Counted from the first letter of the stretch, positions 1 through 11,713 are shown. The stretch is 64,000 nucleotides of DNA from Rapana venosa (GCA_028751875.1 CM054134.1:45453764-45517763), one strand, 5' to 3'. Numbers and translations are program-made. The notes: generated by a model from the letters alone, not told the origin.

Positions 1-740
1 ACCTAGATGTTCGGTTTTTTGTCCACTGCTGCAGTTTATTTTGCACTTGGCGGTGCAAGTGGTATAGCGCTTATGAACAACACAACGGTCAGTGATGGTT
101 TAAAATCCTGCTAGTTTGCAGTATCACCGTTACCAGATTTGAGGGATACTGGCTGGCACTGATAACGCCTTTATGACACAGTTACATCTGCTGTAATCAT
201 GCAGTTGTCGTCCTTGTCGAGAAAAGATAACTGGAACAATAACCTTGTCCATCATCTTTTCTCACAAAACTCTTGTACAGTTTTTGTGTATCTGTCCTGC
301 CATTAACAATGATTTATTAACAGATGGCAATACTTCTTTGCAATACAAAAATTAAGCCTTCTGGTCAAACTCCTCCTCATCAACTATCTCTTCATCCTCA
401 AAATTAAAGAAAAGATAGGCGGGTCTAAATAAACATGGTGCTAGTTCAACCTTGAGCTTTTCCGAGTAACCCCCCACAACTTCTTAAATTAAAAAATCGT
501 GGTAGACAGAGTTTCGACACAGCTCTGTTAAAGATACTTAGAGATAATCATTGCCATTATGTTTGACAAAAACAAGAGATTACTATTATCTGTGCTTGAT
601 TTTTCACTGATCGCTCTACGCGTATTTCCTGACTTCAACATACGCTGCTCTGTCTAACATTTGCTTTGTCGTTTCATGAATATTGATACTATTCACTGAA
701 GACAACACAGGTAAACGGTCAATATTATTTGGAAAACAAG
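1..740. other. No gene recognised; AT-rich intergenic DNA
   Basis: No convincing coding frame, splice structure or recognisable transposon domain. The first 35 bases resemble a phrase (TTCG-rich followed by TTTTTTGTCCAC and CTGCTG) that recurs near 9960-9985 and 10225-10250, so the left edge is probably the end of a repeat copy. Everything else here is unassigned. Confidence 0.4.
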
Positions 741-742
741 GG

Positions 743-925
743 AGTCTTACTATCACCCTCAGCACAATGGCTAGCGCCTTGGGTTTCGAATTGGAAGGTC
801 GCGCAGGTTCGAATCCTGTAAGAGTCATAGGAATTTTTTTCACACTCCGGCCAGCTCCTTCCCAGAGTGAGTGTGCTGTGTGGTCATTGAAAAGACTGGG
901 GCCACACAGTCGAACTTTTTCCACT
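743..925 (+). repeat. tRNA-like SINE head and body (degenerate)
   Basis: The stretch at 802-817 reads as a tRNA T-arm with a B box (GCAGGTTCGAATCCTG). The seven bases after it (AAGAGTC) can pair with GAGTCTT at 743-749 at six of seven positions, like an acceptor stem. The D and anticodon arms do not fold well and the inter-arm spacing is too long for a functional tRNA. I read it as a tRNA-derived SINE head followed by a short body. The short open frame on the opposite strand (616-924) is just this tRNA-like sequence read in translation. Confidence 0.4.
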
Positions 926-1312
926 TAACGGATGGGATTTTAAAAACGTTGCTCAAATTTCTTGACCAACACTGCAGGTGTCCGTATCTCTCGCGCCAGG
1001 TTGATGCCGGGATATATTATGATAGTAAGTGTAGAGTACAACCCGACTGTAGTCTCAAAGCACATGTACTTCCTTAACAGCATCATTACATCCACATCAT
1101 TATCATCGATCTTTATACAATATAAAAAAAAGCCTCTGATTTGAAGGGTCACATCTTATGGTGACCCCAGATTTGGCTTCCCATCCACTTCTGTTCCTGT
1201 GGTAAGTTTGTGTCAAAGCCTTTTTGGTTAGAGGTTTATGAGGGAAAGGTCGTTGGAGGGATATTGTGTGGTGGTCGCTACCTCGAATGGGCGATTCACT
1301 CAGTGGCTGATA

Positions 1313-1491
<179 letters not shown>

Positions 1492-1639
1492 CGTCTTTTT
1501 ATGCAGTTTCCTGCACAAAGAGTAACATTTTCAGACAAAGGAATGAAGGGGAAAACCCAAGACAAAAGGCACAAGAAATCAGAACTAACATGGAACTTAC
1601 CTAGTGGGAAATAGATGAGATTTTAAGCCGGATGATAAA

Positions 1640-1900
1640 GAGAGAAGCTGAGATGTGTTTTCAGTGGCATGCACCAGTCCGGCATCTGGCGGAAACCTGT
1701 CACACAGCTGATGGAGGGAGGCATGTTTTGCTGCTCCTTGACCAGAACAGGAACCAAAGATACTCTGAATTCTGGGAAGCAGTAGTTAAAAGTCTCAAAA
1801 TCTCAGCATCTGGCTGGACTCGAACCAAAGATCTTCTAGTGAAGAGTCCATGGCATGAGCAACTGCAGCACAGTGACTTGTATTATGTTTTTTTGTATTT
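1640..1900 (-). repeat. tRNA-like SINE remnant, minus strand
   Basis: Read on the minus strand, the segment near 1870-1808 has a tRNA-like anticodon/T-arm order ending in a B box (GGTTCGAGTCC), followed by a body that runs toward about 1640. No intact tRNA cloverleaf is present. It is not clearly the same family as SINE-A, -B or -C below. The flanks (1492-1639 and 1901-2467) show no gene. Confidence 0.4.
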
Positions 1901-2467
1901 AGTAAAAACATGACTGAATGTTTATTTTTTCCTGAAATGTAATCAGTATTCATTTACTTGTTTGCTTGAATTATTTTTTACAATGCAATTAATATATACA
2001 AACGCTCTTAACAATTAGACAAACATGCATGCATGTCTGATATTGTTTTCTTGATCCTCTTGCACATCATTTGAGCTTTCTTTTTGCTTTTAATTTCGTA
2101 TGTGTGATTTCATTTTCTATTTTAAAAGTATTTTATACACGGAAGCATTTACAAACGATTGTGCGAACACGAACACGAACACACTGATATACACAAGCAC
2201 AAACATAGGAATATGCACGAGGACTTTCATATTCGATCTTGCTAGCATTCAATTACACATACATTATATATAATTCAAACTCAAGACCCAAGTAGCATAC
2301 AAGTCGAGATTTTGTCAAGCTTTGACTAGTTTAAATTGATTTCACGAGAAACTTCAACTTGCTATTCCATTCCTTACTATGATTTTGCAGATGTGGGAGA
2401 TCTTTGGCGGAAAAGTTTGTCCCTCTTTTCCAAAGAGAAATAAAAAAGAAAGCAACATAAACAAAGG

Positions 2468-3538
2468 ATGAATAACATCTCAAACAGCGACATTGTACTA
2501 AAACGATAGCCAAACGTCAACACATCCAAAAGAGCTCTACGCTGAATACCAGGCAGCTTTGCTGTTCTGGAAAATATGGCCTCCCTGTGTTCTTCTTCTC
2601 GGGGGCTTTGGAAACATCGCCACCATATGTGTGATGCATCGTATCAAGGACCATAACTCTTCACAGCACGCCATTCTGATGGCTCTTGCCATGTCGGATA
2701 TTCTGCTGTTGTATACTGGAGCGTTACGTATTGGTTGATCAAACTGTTCCAGTTAGATGTGCGCCGCATGCATACCGTGATATGCAGGCTTCACATGTGG
2801 ATTGTCTACTCTACAGGCGCTACCTCGGCCTGGTTGGTGACCACTGTGACGATTCAAAGAACCATCGCAGTCAATGGCCGCATAAGATGAGAGCGATATG
2901 CACCTTGCGAAGAACATGGATTGTCATAGCTGTTGTTGTCATCACGGGTTTTGTCTTCTACGTCCATGTTTTACCAGGGAAGAGGTGACAGAAACAAAAG
3001 GCTGTACTTCATATGCGTGGTATGCTGGCTTTTACAAGGAGGTTTTTACATCTATGGACATGTACTTTTTTTCCGTCATCCCATCTGTCTGTCAGCTTGT
3101 ATGTGATGCTTTGTTGTCCTGGACTTTATTTCAGGCATCTTCTTCCTCCATGATGATTCGTGCTGTATCAAAGGACAGTGCTGTAACGAGAACATGAACG
3201 ACAAACGGAAGAAACTTGCATCCAGAACAACGGTCATGATTCTGGCTCTGTCCTGTGCGTTCTTGGTTCTGACTCTGCCCGTCAACATCTGCATCGTCTG
3301 GTACAACTACATCCGTGAAGAGGTCTCCCAAAGCCCCCGGTTGTCTGCCATCAAGGAGCTGCTGTATTCAGTGACCTTCATGATGTGGTATGCCAACAGC
3401 GCTGTCAACTTTCTCCTCTACTGCTTCACTGGCACCAGGTTCAGAAGGGAATTTCTGAACTGGATCCGCTGTGGTTCTCCCGACTCTTCATCTGACTTTG
3501 TTGGTGAAGTCACGTCCACCAGAGCAAGAAACACCTAG
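2468..3538 (+). CDS. Class A (rhodopsin-like) GPCR, peptide-receptor type, frameshifted
   Basis: Seven-transmembrane receptor expected at the plasma membrane. The visible pieces are in order: TM1 with LLLGGFGNIATIC (about 2571-2610); TM2 with MALAMSDILLLY (about 2679-2715); TM3 and loop 2 with VTIQRTIAV then WPHKMRAIC, where QRT replaces the usual DRY; TM4 with TWIVIAVVVITGFVFY; TM5 with MYFFSVIPSVCQL; TM6 with MILALSCAFLVLTLPVN; TM7 with ANSAVNFLLY, an NPxxY variant, then FTGTRFRREF of helix 8. The frame changes near 2726, 2873, 2970 and 3192, each equivalent to loss of one base. The ATG at 2468 (MNNISNSD, an N-glycosylation site) needs a further +1 correction before TM1, so the start is uncertain. 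The gene is otherwise intronless. The TM3 and TM7 variants fit lophotrochozoan peptide/chemosensory-type receptors. The ligand cannot be told. It may be a young pseudogene or a functional gene with sequencing errors. Confidence 0.8.
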
Positions 3539-4684
3539 CGACAAGTTCAGGTGACTGAGCTTCCTTACTTGTAGGTGTATTGTGTCATAGAGAAAAGTGG
3601 TTTTGTGGTTCCTTGCTTTTTTTTAAATCAAAATTTTCAGAACAAAGTTGCTGGAAAAAAAGGTGCAGCTTTGTCTATTTCCAGATTTAATCTTATGTTT
3701 AATTTTGACCATTGCATTCATTTTGGCAACATGCTCTGCCCTTTGTAAGATACAGCCCATCAATTTTTGTTTATAAAATAAAAATTGAAGCTTTTAGAAA
3801 TAGATGCAGTCATGTCTTAGTAAAACTCCTTAATGCTTTTGTTTGTACACCAACTCCACCAGATGCCTATGACTATTTACTTTTCATTTTGATCTTCTGC
3901 AGTAAAGGCATGTCTCTGCACTTGCTATGCTGTATTGCTCTATCATATTCAGCTTCATCTTTGATCTAGTATTCCATCAAAATTGTTTAAGACCAATATT
4001 TGAAATTTGTTTCGAGTGCAGTTTTCTTCTGTTTTGTTGGGTTAAAAAACAACAACAGATTTTAGCCTAAAGCAAGGGCTTGTTTGTTGCAATTGCGATC
4101 TACATTACTGAAACTTTCACAATGGACTATAGAAAGTCGATCAGGGGCAGGGCTTAGGACTATTACTGATGCAGGCAGCAGCAATGGTCTGTCTTCTCCA
4201 TCCTCAGAGCCGCTTCAGTCTGGAGATTCAGATTCTATGTCTCCTTATCCAAATGGTCTCTCCCTCACCTGGATGCCCATAAAGAGTTAAATGTCTTTCA
4301 TAAAGATGGCATGCTCAGACCATCACTACTTAAGCTACCTCTGAAAGTTTGCAGAATTCTGATAGTGTGAACACTTAGCAGACTTAGGCGAATCTTCCAT
4401 TATCACAGAGTACTGTGATTATAAATCTGCAGCTTCGTTTGTTTATAGTATAAGAACCTGAATCAGTAAGTAGATATCTGCTAACAACTTTATGCTTCAT
4501 ACATGCTGTGACAGAAACAGTGCAGCTGTAAACTTTACCTGGAGGGACAGGTGCACAAGGTGGATGACCCCCAGAGAACTCTTAATTCTGTTTCAACAAC
4601 ATGACACCGGGAGCTATGATCACAGTAAATACTTTATACAAGCGACACATTTTAGTTTATGCATAAGAACTGAACAGGAGATAC
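3539..4684. other. Likely 3' flank/UTR of the GPCR; no further gene seen
   Basis: AT-rich sequence after the GPCR stop codon. Candidate polyadenylation signal AATAAA at 3777-3782, about 240 bases after the stop. Short open frames at 3712-3969 and 4084-4290 show no domain or splice context and are not called. Confidence 0.35.
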
Positions 4685-4860
4685 TTCAGCTTTCAGATGG
4701 CAGGGGACGGGGCAGGACAGCCTGGATAGAGCATTCAGCAAGAAACTTTAGCCACCACCATCCCGTCTGCTCGAGAGGATGTTTTTCCCTGGAGTTAACA
4801 TCAGTACCTTCGATAGTCCTGCAGTTGAGACTATGAACCGAGGTTCCATATGAAGGAGAT
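4685..4860 (+). repeat. SINE-B, diverged copy
   Basis: Shares the SINE-B body: a tRNA-like 'GGATAGAGCATTCAGC', then TTTCCCTGGAGTTAACATCAG, then GAGACTATGAACCGAGG. Compare the better copies at 8889-9246 and 55028-55372. Confidence 0.6.
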
Positions 4861-4995
4861 GAGATTCACTATTTATGTTTGTGTGCCATAATCTTTTGCA
4901 ATGATGTGTTTACCACCCACCCACTCATTTTCTCCTTATCAACAAGGATTAACAAGATCTTGCATATAAATACATCATCTAAATATTGTCAATCG

Positions 4996-5495
4996 NNNNN
5001 NNNNNNNNNNNNNNNNNNNNNNNNNNNNNNNNNNNNNNNNNNNNNNNNNNNNNNNNNNNNNNNNNNNNNNNNNNNNNNNNNNNNNNNNNNNNNNNNNNNN
5101 NNNNNNNNNNNNNNNNNNNNNNNNNNNNNNNNNNNNNNNNNNNNNNNNNNNNNNNNNNNNNNNNNNNNNNNNNNNNNNNNNNNNNNNNNNNNNNNNNNNN
5201 NNNNNNNNNNNNNNNNNNNNNNNNNNNNNNNNNNNNNNNNNNNNNNNNNNNNNNNNNNNNNNNNNNNNNNNNNNNNNNNNNNNNNNNNNNNNNNNNNNNN
5301 NNNNNNNNNNNNNNNNNNNNNNNNNNNNNNNNNNNNNNNNNNNNNNNNNNNNNNNNNNNNNNNNNNNNNNNNNNNNNNNNNNNNNNNNNNNNNNNNNNNN
5401 NNNNNNNNNNNNNNNNNNNNNNNNNNNNNNNNNNNNNNNNNNNNNNNNNNNNNNNNNNNNNNNNNNNNNNNNNNNNNNNNNNNNNNNNNNNNNNN
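4996..5495. other. Assembly gap, 500 N
   Basis: Exactly 500 unknown bases, which looks like a fixed-size scaffold gap rather than a measured length. Frames crossing it are meaningless. Confidence 1.
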
Positions 5496-5665
5496 CCCCG
5501 TGGATGGGGTTTTGTAAATTTTGTCATCTGTTCCCACCGGCACACAATGGCCTACTCTTTCGAAAAGCGGAACAGGATTTAACGTGTGCGCAAGATGTTT
5601 TGCATGCGTTCGCACATGGGGCCTCGGTTTAAAGTCTCATCCAAAGGACCAATGACCCATACAAC
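5496..5665 (-). repeat. SINE-B, minus strand, cut by the gap
   Basis: Reverse complement of the SINE-B body: TTTTGTCATCTGTTCCCACC, CACACAATGGCCTACTCTTT, and CGAAAAGCGGAACAGG. Its 3' end is lost in the adjacent N gap. The following 5666-6195 is AT-rich with no gene seen. Confidence 0.8.
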
Positions 5666-6214
5666 TCCCTCCCCACCCCCCCAACAACAACAACCACAAA
5701 AAGAGGGGAAATAGAGAAAAAAGAGAGAAGAATAGCCACAAGGAAAGTTCAATCACCTCTTCATCCTTTTTGCAAATGATACAAAACATATTAATATAAG
5801 GGAGAAAACTATCTACCCATAACAAGGGACTGAATAATCTCCCTTCTATTAACAACCTGCGCATACAAATAAAAGGTTTCTGGCTTGGACATAACTGAAT
5901 TCAACTATAGCGAAAAATGTTTATCTATCACAGCTCTTTTCAGGCCTTAATTTACTCAAGACTCACTGGTCAACCAATGTGTTTGTTGGTTTGCTGGCTG
6001 CTTCATTTCCTGTGGCATTCTGCTGCTCGCTTTTCTCGTTTCATTTATCCCAATATCACCATGCACTTTCACATCCAGGCTCAATCTATCCCACCTTTAG
6101 CATTAGAACCTGCAGCTTCCAATCCCATGGATAGGGTCCTGTGTGGGGTGTGGTTTATCTCAGTGAAGAAAAGAGACAAAGCCCCTGCTTGCTACTTGTC
6201 AGTTATTTATTTTG

Positions 6215-6400
6215 TATTTATTTATTTATTGATTATTTTTATTTCGAGGACAATGGAATAAGCACTCATATGTTTCTTACATCCAGTCCCCGTGGGTATG
6301 TCGTTTTAGTAAATTTTGTCATCCGTGTTCCCACCGGCACACAATGGCCTACTCTTCCCAAAAGCGGAACGGATTTTAACATGTGCGCAAGATGTCCTGC
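6215..6400 (-). repeat. SINE-B, minus strand, 5'-truncated
   Basis: Contains the SINE-B 3' end (TTATTTCGAGGACAATGGAA followed by the AGCACTCATATG equivalent of the GAGTGCTTATT motif) and the central CACACAATGGCCTACTC block. It stops before the tRNA-like head. Confidence 0.8.
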
Positions 6401-6591
6401 AAACATCAGCTCCACCTCTGCTCATTCAATTCAATTTTTATTTTCTTAATAAATGCTGACAGCTACATATTTCATGTAAAAGATTATAACTCGGGAAAAG
6501 CAATGTTTGTGGTTTTACTCAGGGACAAATATGAGCCATGTACTTTCCCCCAGAGTCAGTGTGAGAAATCTGTGATAATTTCACAGGTGAC

Positions 6592-6609
6592 GGTCCGTGT
6601 TACTTCCTT
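6592..6609. repeat. Left target-site duplication of the LINE fragment
   Basis: GGTCCGTGTTACTTCCTT is repeated exactly at 7040-7057, on either side of the inserted LINE fragment. Confidence 0.85.
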
Positions 6610-7039
6610 CTTCTTCTTCTTCCTTTTTTGTCATGTTTCTCCCAGGGGAGGTTTGACATTGATGAGCCTTCTCCATCTCTCTCTGTTTTGAGCTTCCTCC
6701 TTATTTATGCCCCTTTCTCTAAGATCATCTGCAATACAGGCAGCCCAGGTTTTGCTAGGTCTTCCCTTTGGTCTCTTTCCATCCACTATGAAGTTCATTG
6801 CTCTTTTTATGATGTGGTGGTCCGCTTTCTATTGAACGTGCCCAAACCAGCGCAGTCTATTGGTACTAGCTACAGACTTCAGATCATCAACTTTGCACAT
6901 TCTCCATAGTTCTTCATTCGTGATCCTGTCTTCCCATTTGATCTTTGTCATGTAGCGTAGCATTTGGTTTTCACAGCTCTTCAACAAACGTTCGACGGTT
7001 TTTGTGAAAACCCACATCTCCAAACCATGCAGGAGAACA
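6610..7039 (-). mobile_element. 5'-truncated non-LTR retrotransposon, RT C-terminus
   Basis: On the minus strand this encodes the end of a LINE reverse transcriptase: EMWVFTKT, then LRWFGHVQ, an in-frame TAG, then DGKRPKGRPSKTW, DDLRERGINKEEAQNRERWR and a stop near 6650. The short 3' UTR ends in a (GAA)n-type tail at about 6610-6622. The WFGHV plus GRPxKTW arrangement is usual in the C-terminus of RTE- and Jockey-like elements; the clade is not resolved. Only about 430 bases were inserted, typical of 5' truncation during target-primed reverse transcription, and an 18-bp duplication flanks it. Confidence 0.85.
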
Positions 7040-7057
7040 GGTCCGTGTTACTTCCTT
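7040..7057. repeat. Right target-site duplication of the LINE fragment
   Basis: Exact copy of the 18 bases at 6592-6609. Confidence 0.85.
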
Positions 7058-7120
7058 GACTGTTTCAATTCGAATGGCTGGCAGACAATTTTTTCCATCT
7101 TGATATACCTCGGTGTCTCT

Positions 7121-8605
7121 TTAACCCTTTACCATTCGCATTTCTGACAGAGAAACTCTCTGTAGTATTCGGAAATTTACGCTGTTTTTTCAGAGAATAA
7201 GGTACCTCAAGTACACATAGTCCTGTACAGTTACTATTGTTCGCAGAGCAGTCATATTTGGCCAAAGTATTCATATGATGTCATACTTTGTTCTGCACCC
7301 CAAGATGTGTGTCCTACCTACATGTGTTGTGCTGCTGTCCCTCTTTGTCACCAAATACAGGTAAATTGCAGTGACATCATGCTGTTAGTCTACAACTACC
7401 CTCTAACATGCGCAATATAGGTATGTGATTAACAAAAATAATATGTGTGGTCCTGCCTGAATGTGTCCTCCATCGCATCCACGTCATGGTAATCCAATCG
7501 AACATTCACATGTCACAAAATTACTGTCACCAAGTCTACACTTCTTCAGTGGAAAGTATTCAAACATATTGAAAACGACGTTGACTAATGTGCGTATATA
7601 CATTATTTACAAATATATGCTGACGCCTACTATTTAAGACACTAGTGTGTCCTTCACCAATAGCTAGCTACATGGCTGTCACAATGCAGGTGTCACAGCC
7701 AGTGTCGCGTCCAGGTGTGTTGGCGTGTTTCTCAGGTGAAAATACTGATTAATTTTGAGAAATCTGGTTTTCATCATAATATTACTGATCCGTGACTCAG
7801 AAAATGTCAAATCAGTAGATCAGTAGAGATGAAGCCTCGGCAAATGCTTGATCCCCATCATGATCAAAACTGACAGGTAAGCCCAAATTTCATCAGGTGT
7901 TGTTTCTGTCCGTAATGGATCTATGACTAAGCCTTTCACAGCGATCTTTTGCCTGGCATAGTTGTTAGTTTCATCTGCTACAATTTGAAAGAAATGTTGG
8001 GGCACAAACAAAACAAAGTAATCTAAGAGCTTGGCTTTCAGTGGGAGAGTTTGTGCTGGCCCAGTCATCAGCATGAAGTCTTGCACTGAGCAAGGCACTT
8101 GTGCACTGCGCCATGTCGTCTGCTATGAAGCCAACGGAATGTTATCCTAAGCATCACTTTCCGACTCACTACCTTCTCCTATTTCATCTCTTTCTTCTAC
8201 ATCTACTTCAACATCGGATTCAACATTTTATTCTCTTTCGAACTGTTCCACTTGCACCAAAATAGCTTCAATTTCCACATAAGTATATTCCTCCCAAATT
8301 GTATGCTCAATCTTTGCTGCCATTTTTAGCAACAAGAAAGCGTGGGAAAGACAAAGCCAGTCACTGGCCAATTTCTTGTGAAAGGGAGGTTGTGTAGCAC
8401 TGAATTTGGTGTCCATTCCTTCCTTAGTTTATGCTGACCTCAGTGGAATGTTCATTCATAGTGTGCGTGTACTAGGTAGAGCTTAGTGCATGAGGGAAAA
8501 TCCCCACTAGGCTGAAATGACGTCCGGCGGGCTGCGGCGGGCATAAATAGATGCGGGCGAGCGGGCAGCGGCGGGCTACGGCGGGTAAAAATGGGAAAGG
8601 GTTAA
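7121..8605 (-). mobile_element. piggyBac-type DNA transposon with TTAA target duplication, internally decayed
   Basis: Both ends show the piggyBac hallmark. TTAA at 7121-7124 is followed inward by CCCTTTACCATT, and TTAA at 8602-8605 is preceded by the reverse complement of CCCTTTCCCATT. The terminal inverted repeats are therefore about 12 bases with one mismatch. The 1,477-bp interior holds a piece of transposase on the minus strand (see 7820-8416) but far less than a full ~550-600-residue protein, so this is a non-autonomous, internally deleted copy. Just inside the right end lies an odd GC-rich direct repeat of GGCGGGC-type words (8524-8586). Confidence 0.88.
7820..8416 (-). pseudogene. piggyBac transposase remnant (N-terminal part)
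   Basis: Two minus-strand pieces lie inside the TTAA-flanked element. The upstream piece (8416-8228) ends toward an acidic stretch with SDVEVDVEERDEIGEG, which is usual near the start of piggyBac-derived proteins. The downstream piece (8098-7820) has FFQIVADETNNYARQ, then TTPDEIWAYLSVLIMMGI and HLPR, matching the start of the DDE_Tnp_1_7 domain (family knowledge: F..iv.eTN.YA followed by ..Ei.ayla..i.MGi..lP). The catalytic aspartates are missing, so it cannot act as a transposase. Confidence 0.75.
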
Positions 8606-8888
8606 ACTCCACAGGAGCTATCATTGTATCAATGTGAGGCTGCCAAGAGGTCACTGACTGCACATGATCCTGTACTGTTGCTTCAGGTCACTTCAATGGT
8701 GTTCATTGGTGGCCGCTGTTCTGATATATGCACATGTGTATAGGACATTGCCTGCTAAATTCTCCACTGATGACATTGCACCTCAAACACATACCTCCTA
8801 AGCAACAGTTCATTATGCTGATAACCGCATGCAAGCAGTGCTAAATATACACTTCTGTCCCTCACACATACGACATTTAGAAGGGGGA

Positions 8889-9246
8889 TGGGATAGCCTG
8901 GTTGGTTAGAGCGTTGCACATGGCACTCATGATCTGCTGATCTGGGTTCAAATCCCGTTCAAGGGGATATTTTAAAATATTTTTTTATGTTAAAATCAGT
9001 GCCAACTCCACTCCCCCCATAAGTCCTTCAGATGAGACTATAAACCGAGGTCCTGTGTGTCGAATGCACGCAGAACATCTTGCATACACGTTAAAACCTG
9101 TTCCACATTCCGTAGGAGTAGACCATTGTCTGCTGGTGGGAACAGATGACAAAATTTACAAAACTGCACACACACACAGTGACTGGATGTAAAAAAACAC
9201 CCAAAACACACGAGTGCTTATTCCATTATACTCGAAATAAAAGAAG
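8889..9246 (+). repeat. SINE-B, best full-length copy
   Basis: tRNA-derived SINE. The A box lies in GGATAGCCTGGTTGGTTAGA and the B box is GGGTTCAAATCC at 8944-8955. The body has GAGACTATAAACCGAGG, a central block with ACAGATGACAAAATTTAC, and a 3' end with ACGAGTGCTTATTCCATTAT then CGAAATAAAA. About a dozen more copies or fragments lie in this window. It sits between F-box exon C and the piggyBac element. Confidence 0.85.
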
Positions 9247-9277
9247 AAAGAAAGGACAGAAAGAAAGCTATGCTCAC

Positions 9278-9404
9278 CAGGCAGAGACACTGATGGGCGG
9301 CCTCAGTTCGTCCAGCACGGCTCTGGAACACCCCTCTTCCAGCAGGACCACGGACTGGCTCAGGAATGTGTACCTGTAGGAGGTCACCCAGTTCTGTATT
9401 CTTC
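9278..9404 (-). CDS. F-box/FBA gene, exon C (FBA domain core)
   Basis: Third visible exon of the minus-strand F-box gene. It encodes RIQNWVTSYRYTFL, SQSVVLLEEGCSRAVLDEL and RPPISVSA. This matches the FBA (F-box-associated, sugar/glycoprotein-binding) domain, whose family pattern is W-V-T-S-Y...K-x-Q-V-V-D-L...G-Y...L-D...P-P-I-x-V-x-x-W. The acceptor is GATGTGCAG just above 9404 and the donor is CCTG|GTGAGC just below 9278. The exon is 127 bp (2 + 41 codons + 2), so its start phase fits exon B exactly. The next exon should complete a TGx codon (Trp in relatives) and carry the end of the FBA domain. I could not find it; it may lie beyond the repeats below 9 kb or in the N gap. Confidence 0.85.
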
Positions 9405-9539
9405 CTGCACATCATATTTACAATCACAGGTATATAACGATAAAAAAAAAAAGCTACATGATGAGATTTATTTTTGGTAGTCAACACTTCCAAAACAAGC
9501 CGTTGTGTAGCGGTAGGAACAGATGACAAAGTTTTGAAA

Positions 9540-10550
<1,011 letters not shown>

Positions 10551-10551
10551 C

Positions 10552-10830
10552 ATCGTCAAGAAGAAAAAGCTGACATGGTTCGGCCACGTCACCCGCCACA
10601 ACACTCTGCCAAAAACAGTACTGCAGGGAACACTTGAAGGTGGCAGAAAGAGGGGAAGACAGAACAAGTCATGGATGGATAACATCAGAGAATGGACCAG
10701 GATGAATGACTCGGCACTACTGCGCAGAGCCGAGGACCGAGATGGATGGAGGAGGCTTACCACGGCATCGTCTTTCATGTCTCCCCCACGACCGCCAAGG
10801 TCACGGGTCTGATGATGATGATGATGAATC
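10552..10830 (+). mobile_element. 5'-truncated LINE fragment, RT C-terminus, (GAT)n tail
   Basis: The plus strand reads KKKKLTWFGHVTRHN, then RKRGRQNKSWMDNIREWT, ALLRRAEDRDGWRRL and a PPRPPRSRV end with stop codons at once. It closes in (GAT)n at 10811-10827. This is the C-terminal end of a non-LTR reverse transcriptase, similar in pattern to the fragments at 6610-7039, 24835-25030 and 30250-30580 but a different copy. It interrupts the fourth unit of the neighbouring array. Confidence 0.8.
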
Positions 10831-11044
10831 ATAGGACAAATGGTCGCATAGGCAAAATTTTACCATTGGCAAACCTAGGAGCTCTAGCCAAAGGGGAATA
10901 AAACCCAACCAAAAGCAAAAACAAAACAAAAACCCTGGCGTACTTCATAAACCAAACATAAGCTCCCTATTAAGGTCTCACACCATCACAAAGGACAACC
11001 ACTTTACTTTTCATTTCTTAATAATAGTTAAAAAAAAAAAAAAA

Positions 11045-11110
11045 AAAGGATTTTATATTTATGTAGCGCTATATCTTGCAAAGACAAATCAAAGCGTTTG
11101 CATTCAACCT
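11045..11110 (-). repeat. L2-like LINE/SINE 3' end, minus strand
   Basis: The reverse complement of the AGCGCTATAT...AAAGACAAATC-AAGCG motif seen at the 3' ends at 45000-45080 and 41640-41720. Confidence 0.5.
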
Positions 11111-11142
11111 ACATCTTCAGCAGTCATGATACAGTCACTTCA

Positions 11143-11144
<2 letters not shown>

Positions 11145-11203
<59 letters not shown>
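11145..11203. repeat. (CA)n microsatellite
   Basis: About 29 CA units inside the intron downstream of F-box exon B. Confidence 0.95.
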
Positions 11204-11238
11204 GACAGCCACACAGCGTAACAGTAGGGGAAGTTTAC

Positions 11239-11352
11239 CCTGTATCTCTTCAGTAGGAATGTAATCCCTCATGTCAAGGGCTCCTTCAGGAGTCTCTTCT
11301 GTGTTGACTGTTTGACATCCTCGGGGTTGAGTCCAACAGTTCAAACCGTCAA
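11239..11352 (-). CDS. F-box/FBA gene, exon B
   Basis: Second visible exon. It encodes DGLNCWTQPRGCQTV, NTEETPEGALDMRDYIP and TEEIQ, the linker and start of the FBA domain, after the RNLL motif at the end of exon A. The acceptor TATGTGTGCAG lies just above 11352. The donor CAGG|GTAAAC lies just below 11239. The exon is 114 bp (2 + 37 codons + 1), so it enters in phase 1 and leaves in phase 1, matching exons A and C. The coding likeness to known FBA starts is weaker here than in exon C; the phase match on both sides is the main support. Confidence 0.75.
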
Positions 11353-11568
11353 CTGCACACATATGTTGAAGGACATGATGTGACATTCAGCAGAATAGCT
11401 ATGAGGTGGTATGGTATAAAACTGAAATAAATATAAGCATACTTCCCTTACACCATCCCTGATTGAAAATATGAAGTACTTCTTAAAATCAACAGCATAA
11501 GATAAAAATCGTTGTGCACATTTAAATCATACCTCTAACAAAAATGACATAACACTTTAAAATATATC

Positions 11569-11583
11569 CGCCCCCCCCCCCCA
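11569..11583. repeat. Poly(C) run in F-box intron
   Basis: A run of about 12-14 C. No regulatory site recognised. Confidence 0.8.
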
Positions 11584-11713
11584 TCCCTCAAAGATAAAGG
11601 ACACCCTCCATCCCCAAATCCTGCATTACAAGGAAAGCTATTCACACTGTCAATATTACTTACAACCTAAGAACATTCACATAATAAAAAGTACATACTA
11701 GCATGAGTATTAC

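Noticed and set aside
743..830. Functional tRNA gene
   Set aside because: T-arm and part of an acceptor stem are visible, but the D arm and anticodon arm do not fold and the length is wrong. SINE head is the better reading.
616..924. 102-residue minus-strand frame
   Set aside because: Contains the typical antisense translation of a tRNA-like B box; no other coding evidence.
4879..5615. Open frames of about 200 residues around 5 kb
   Set aside because: Almost entirely N gap.
8472..8663. 63-residue minus-strand frame crossing the piggyBac right end
   Set aside because: It spans the TTAA junction, mixing element and flanking DNA, so it cannot be one ancestral protein.
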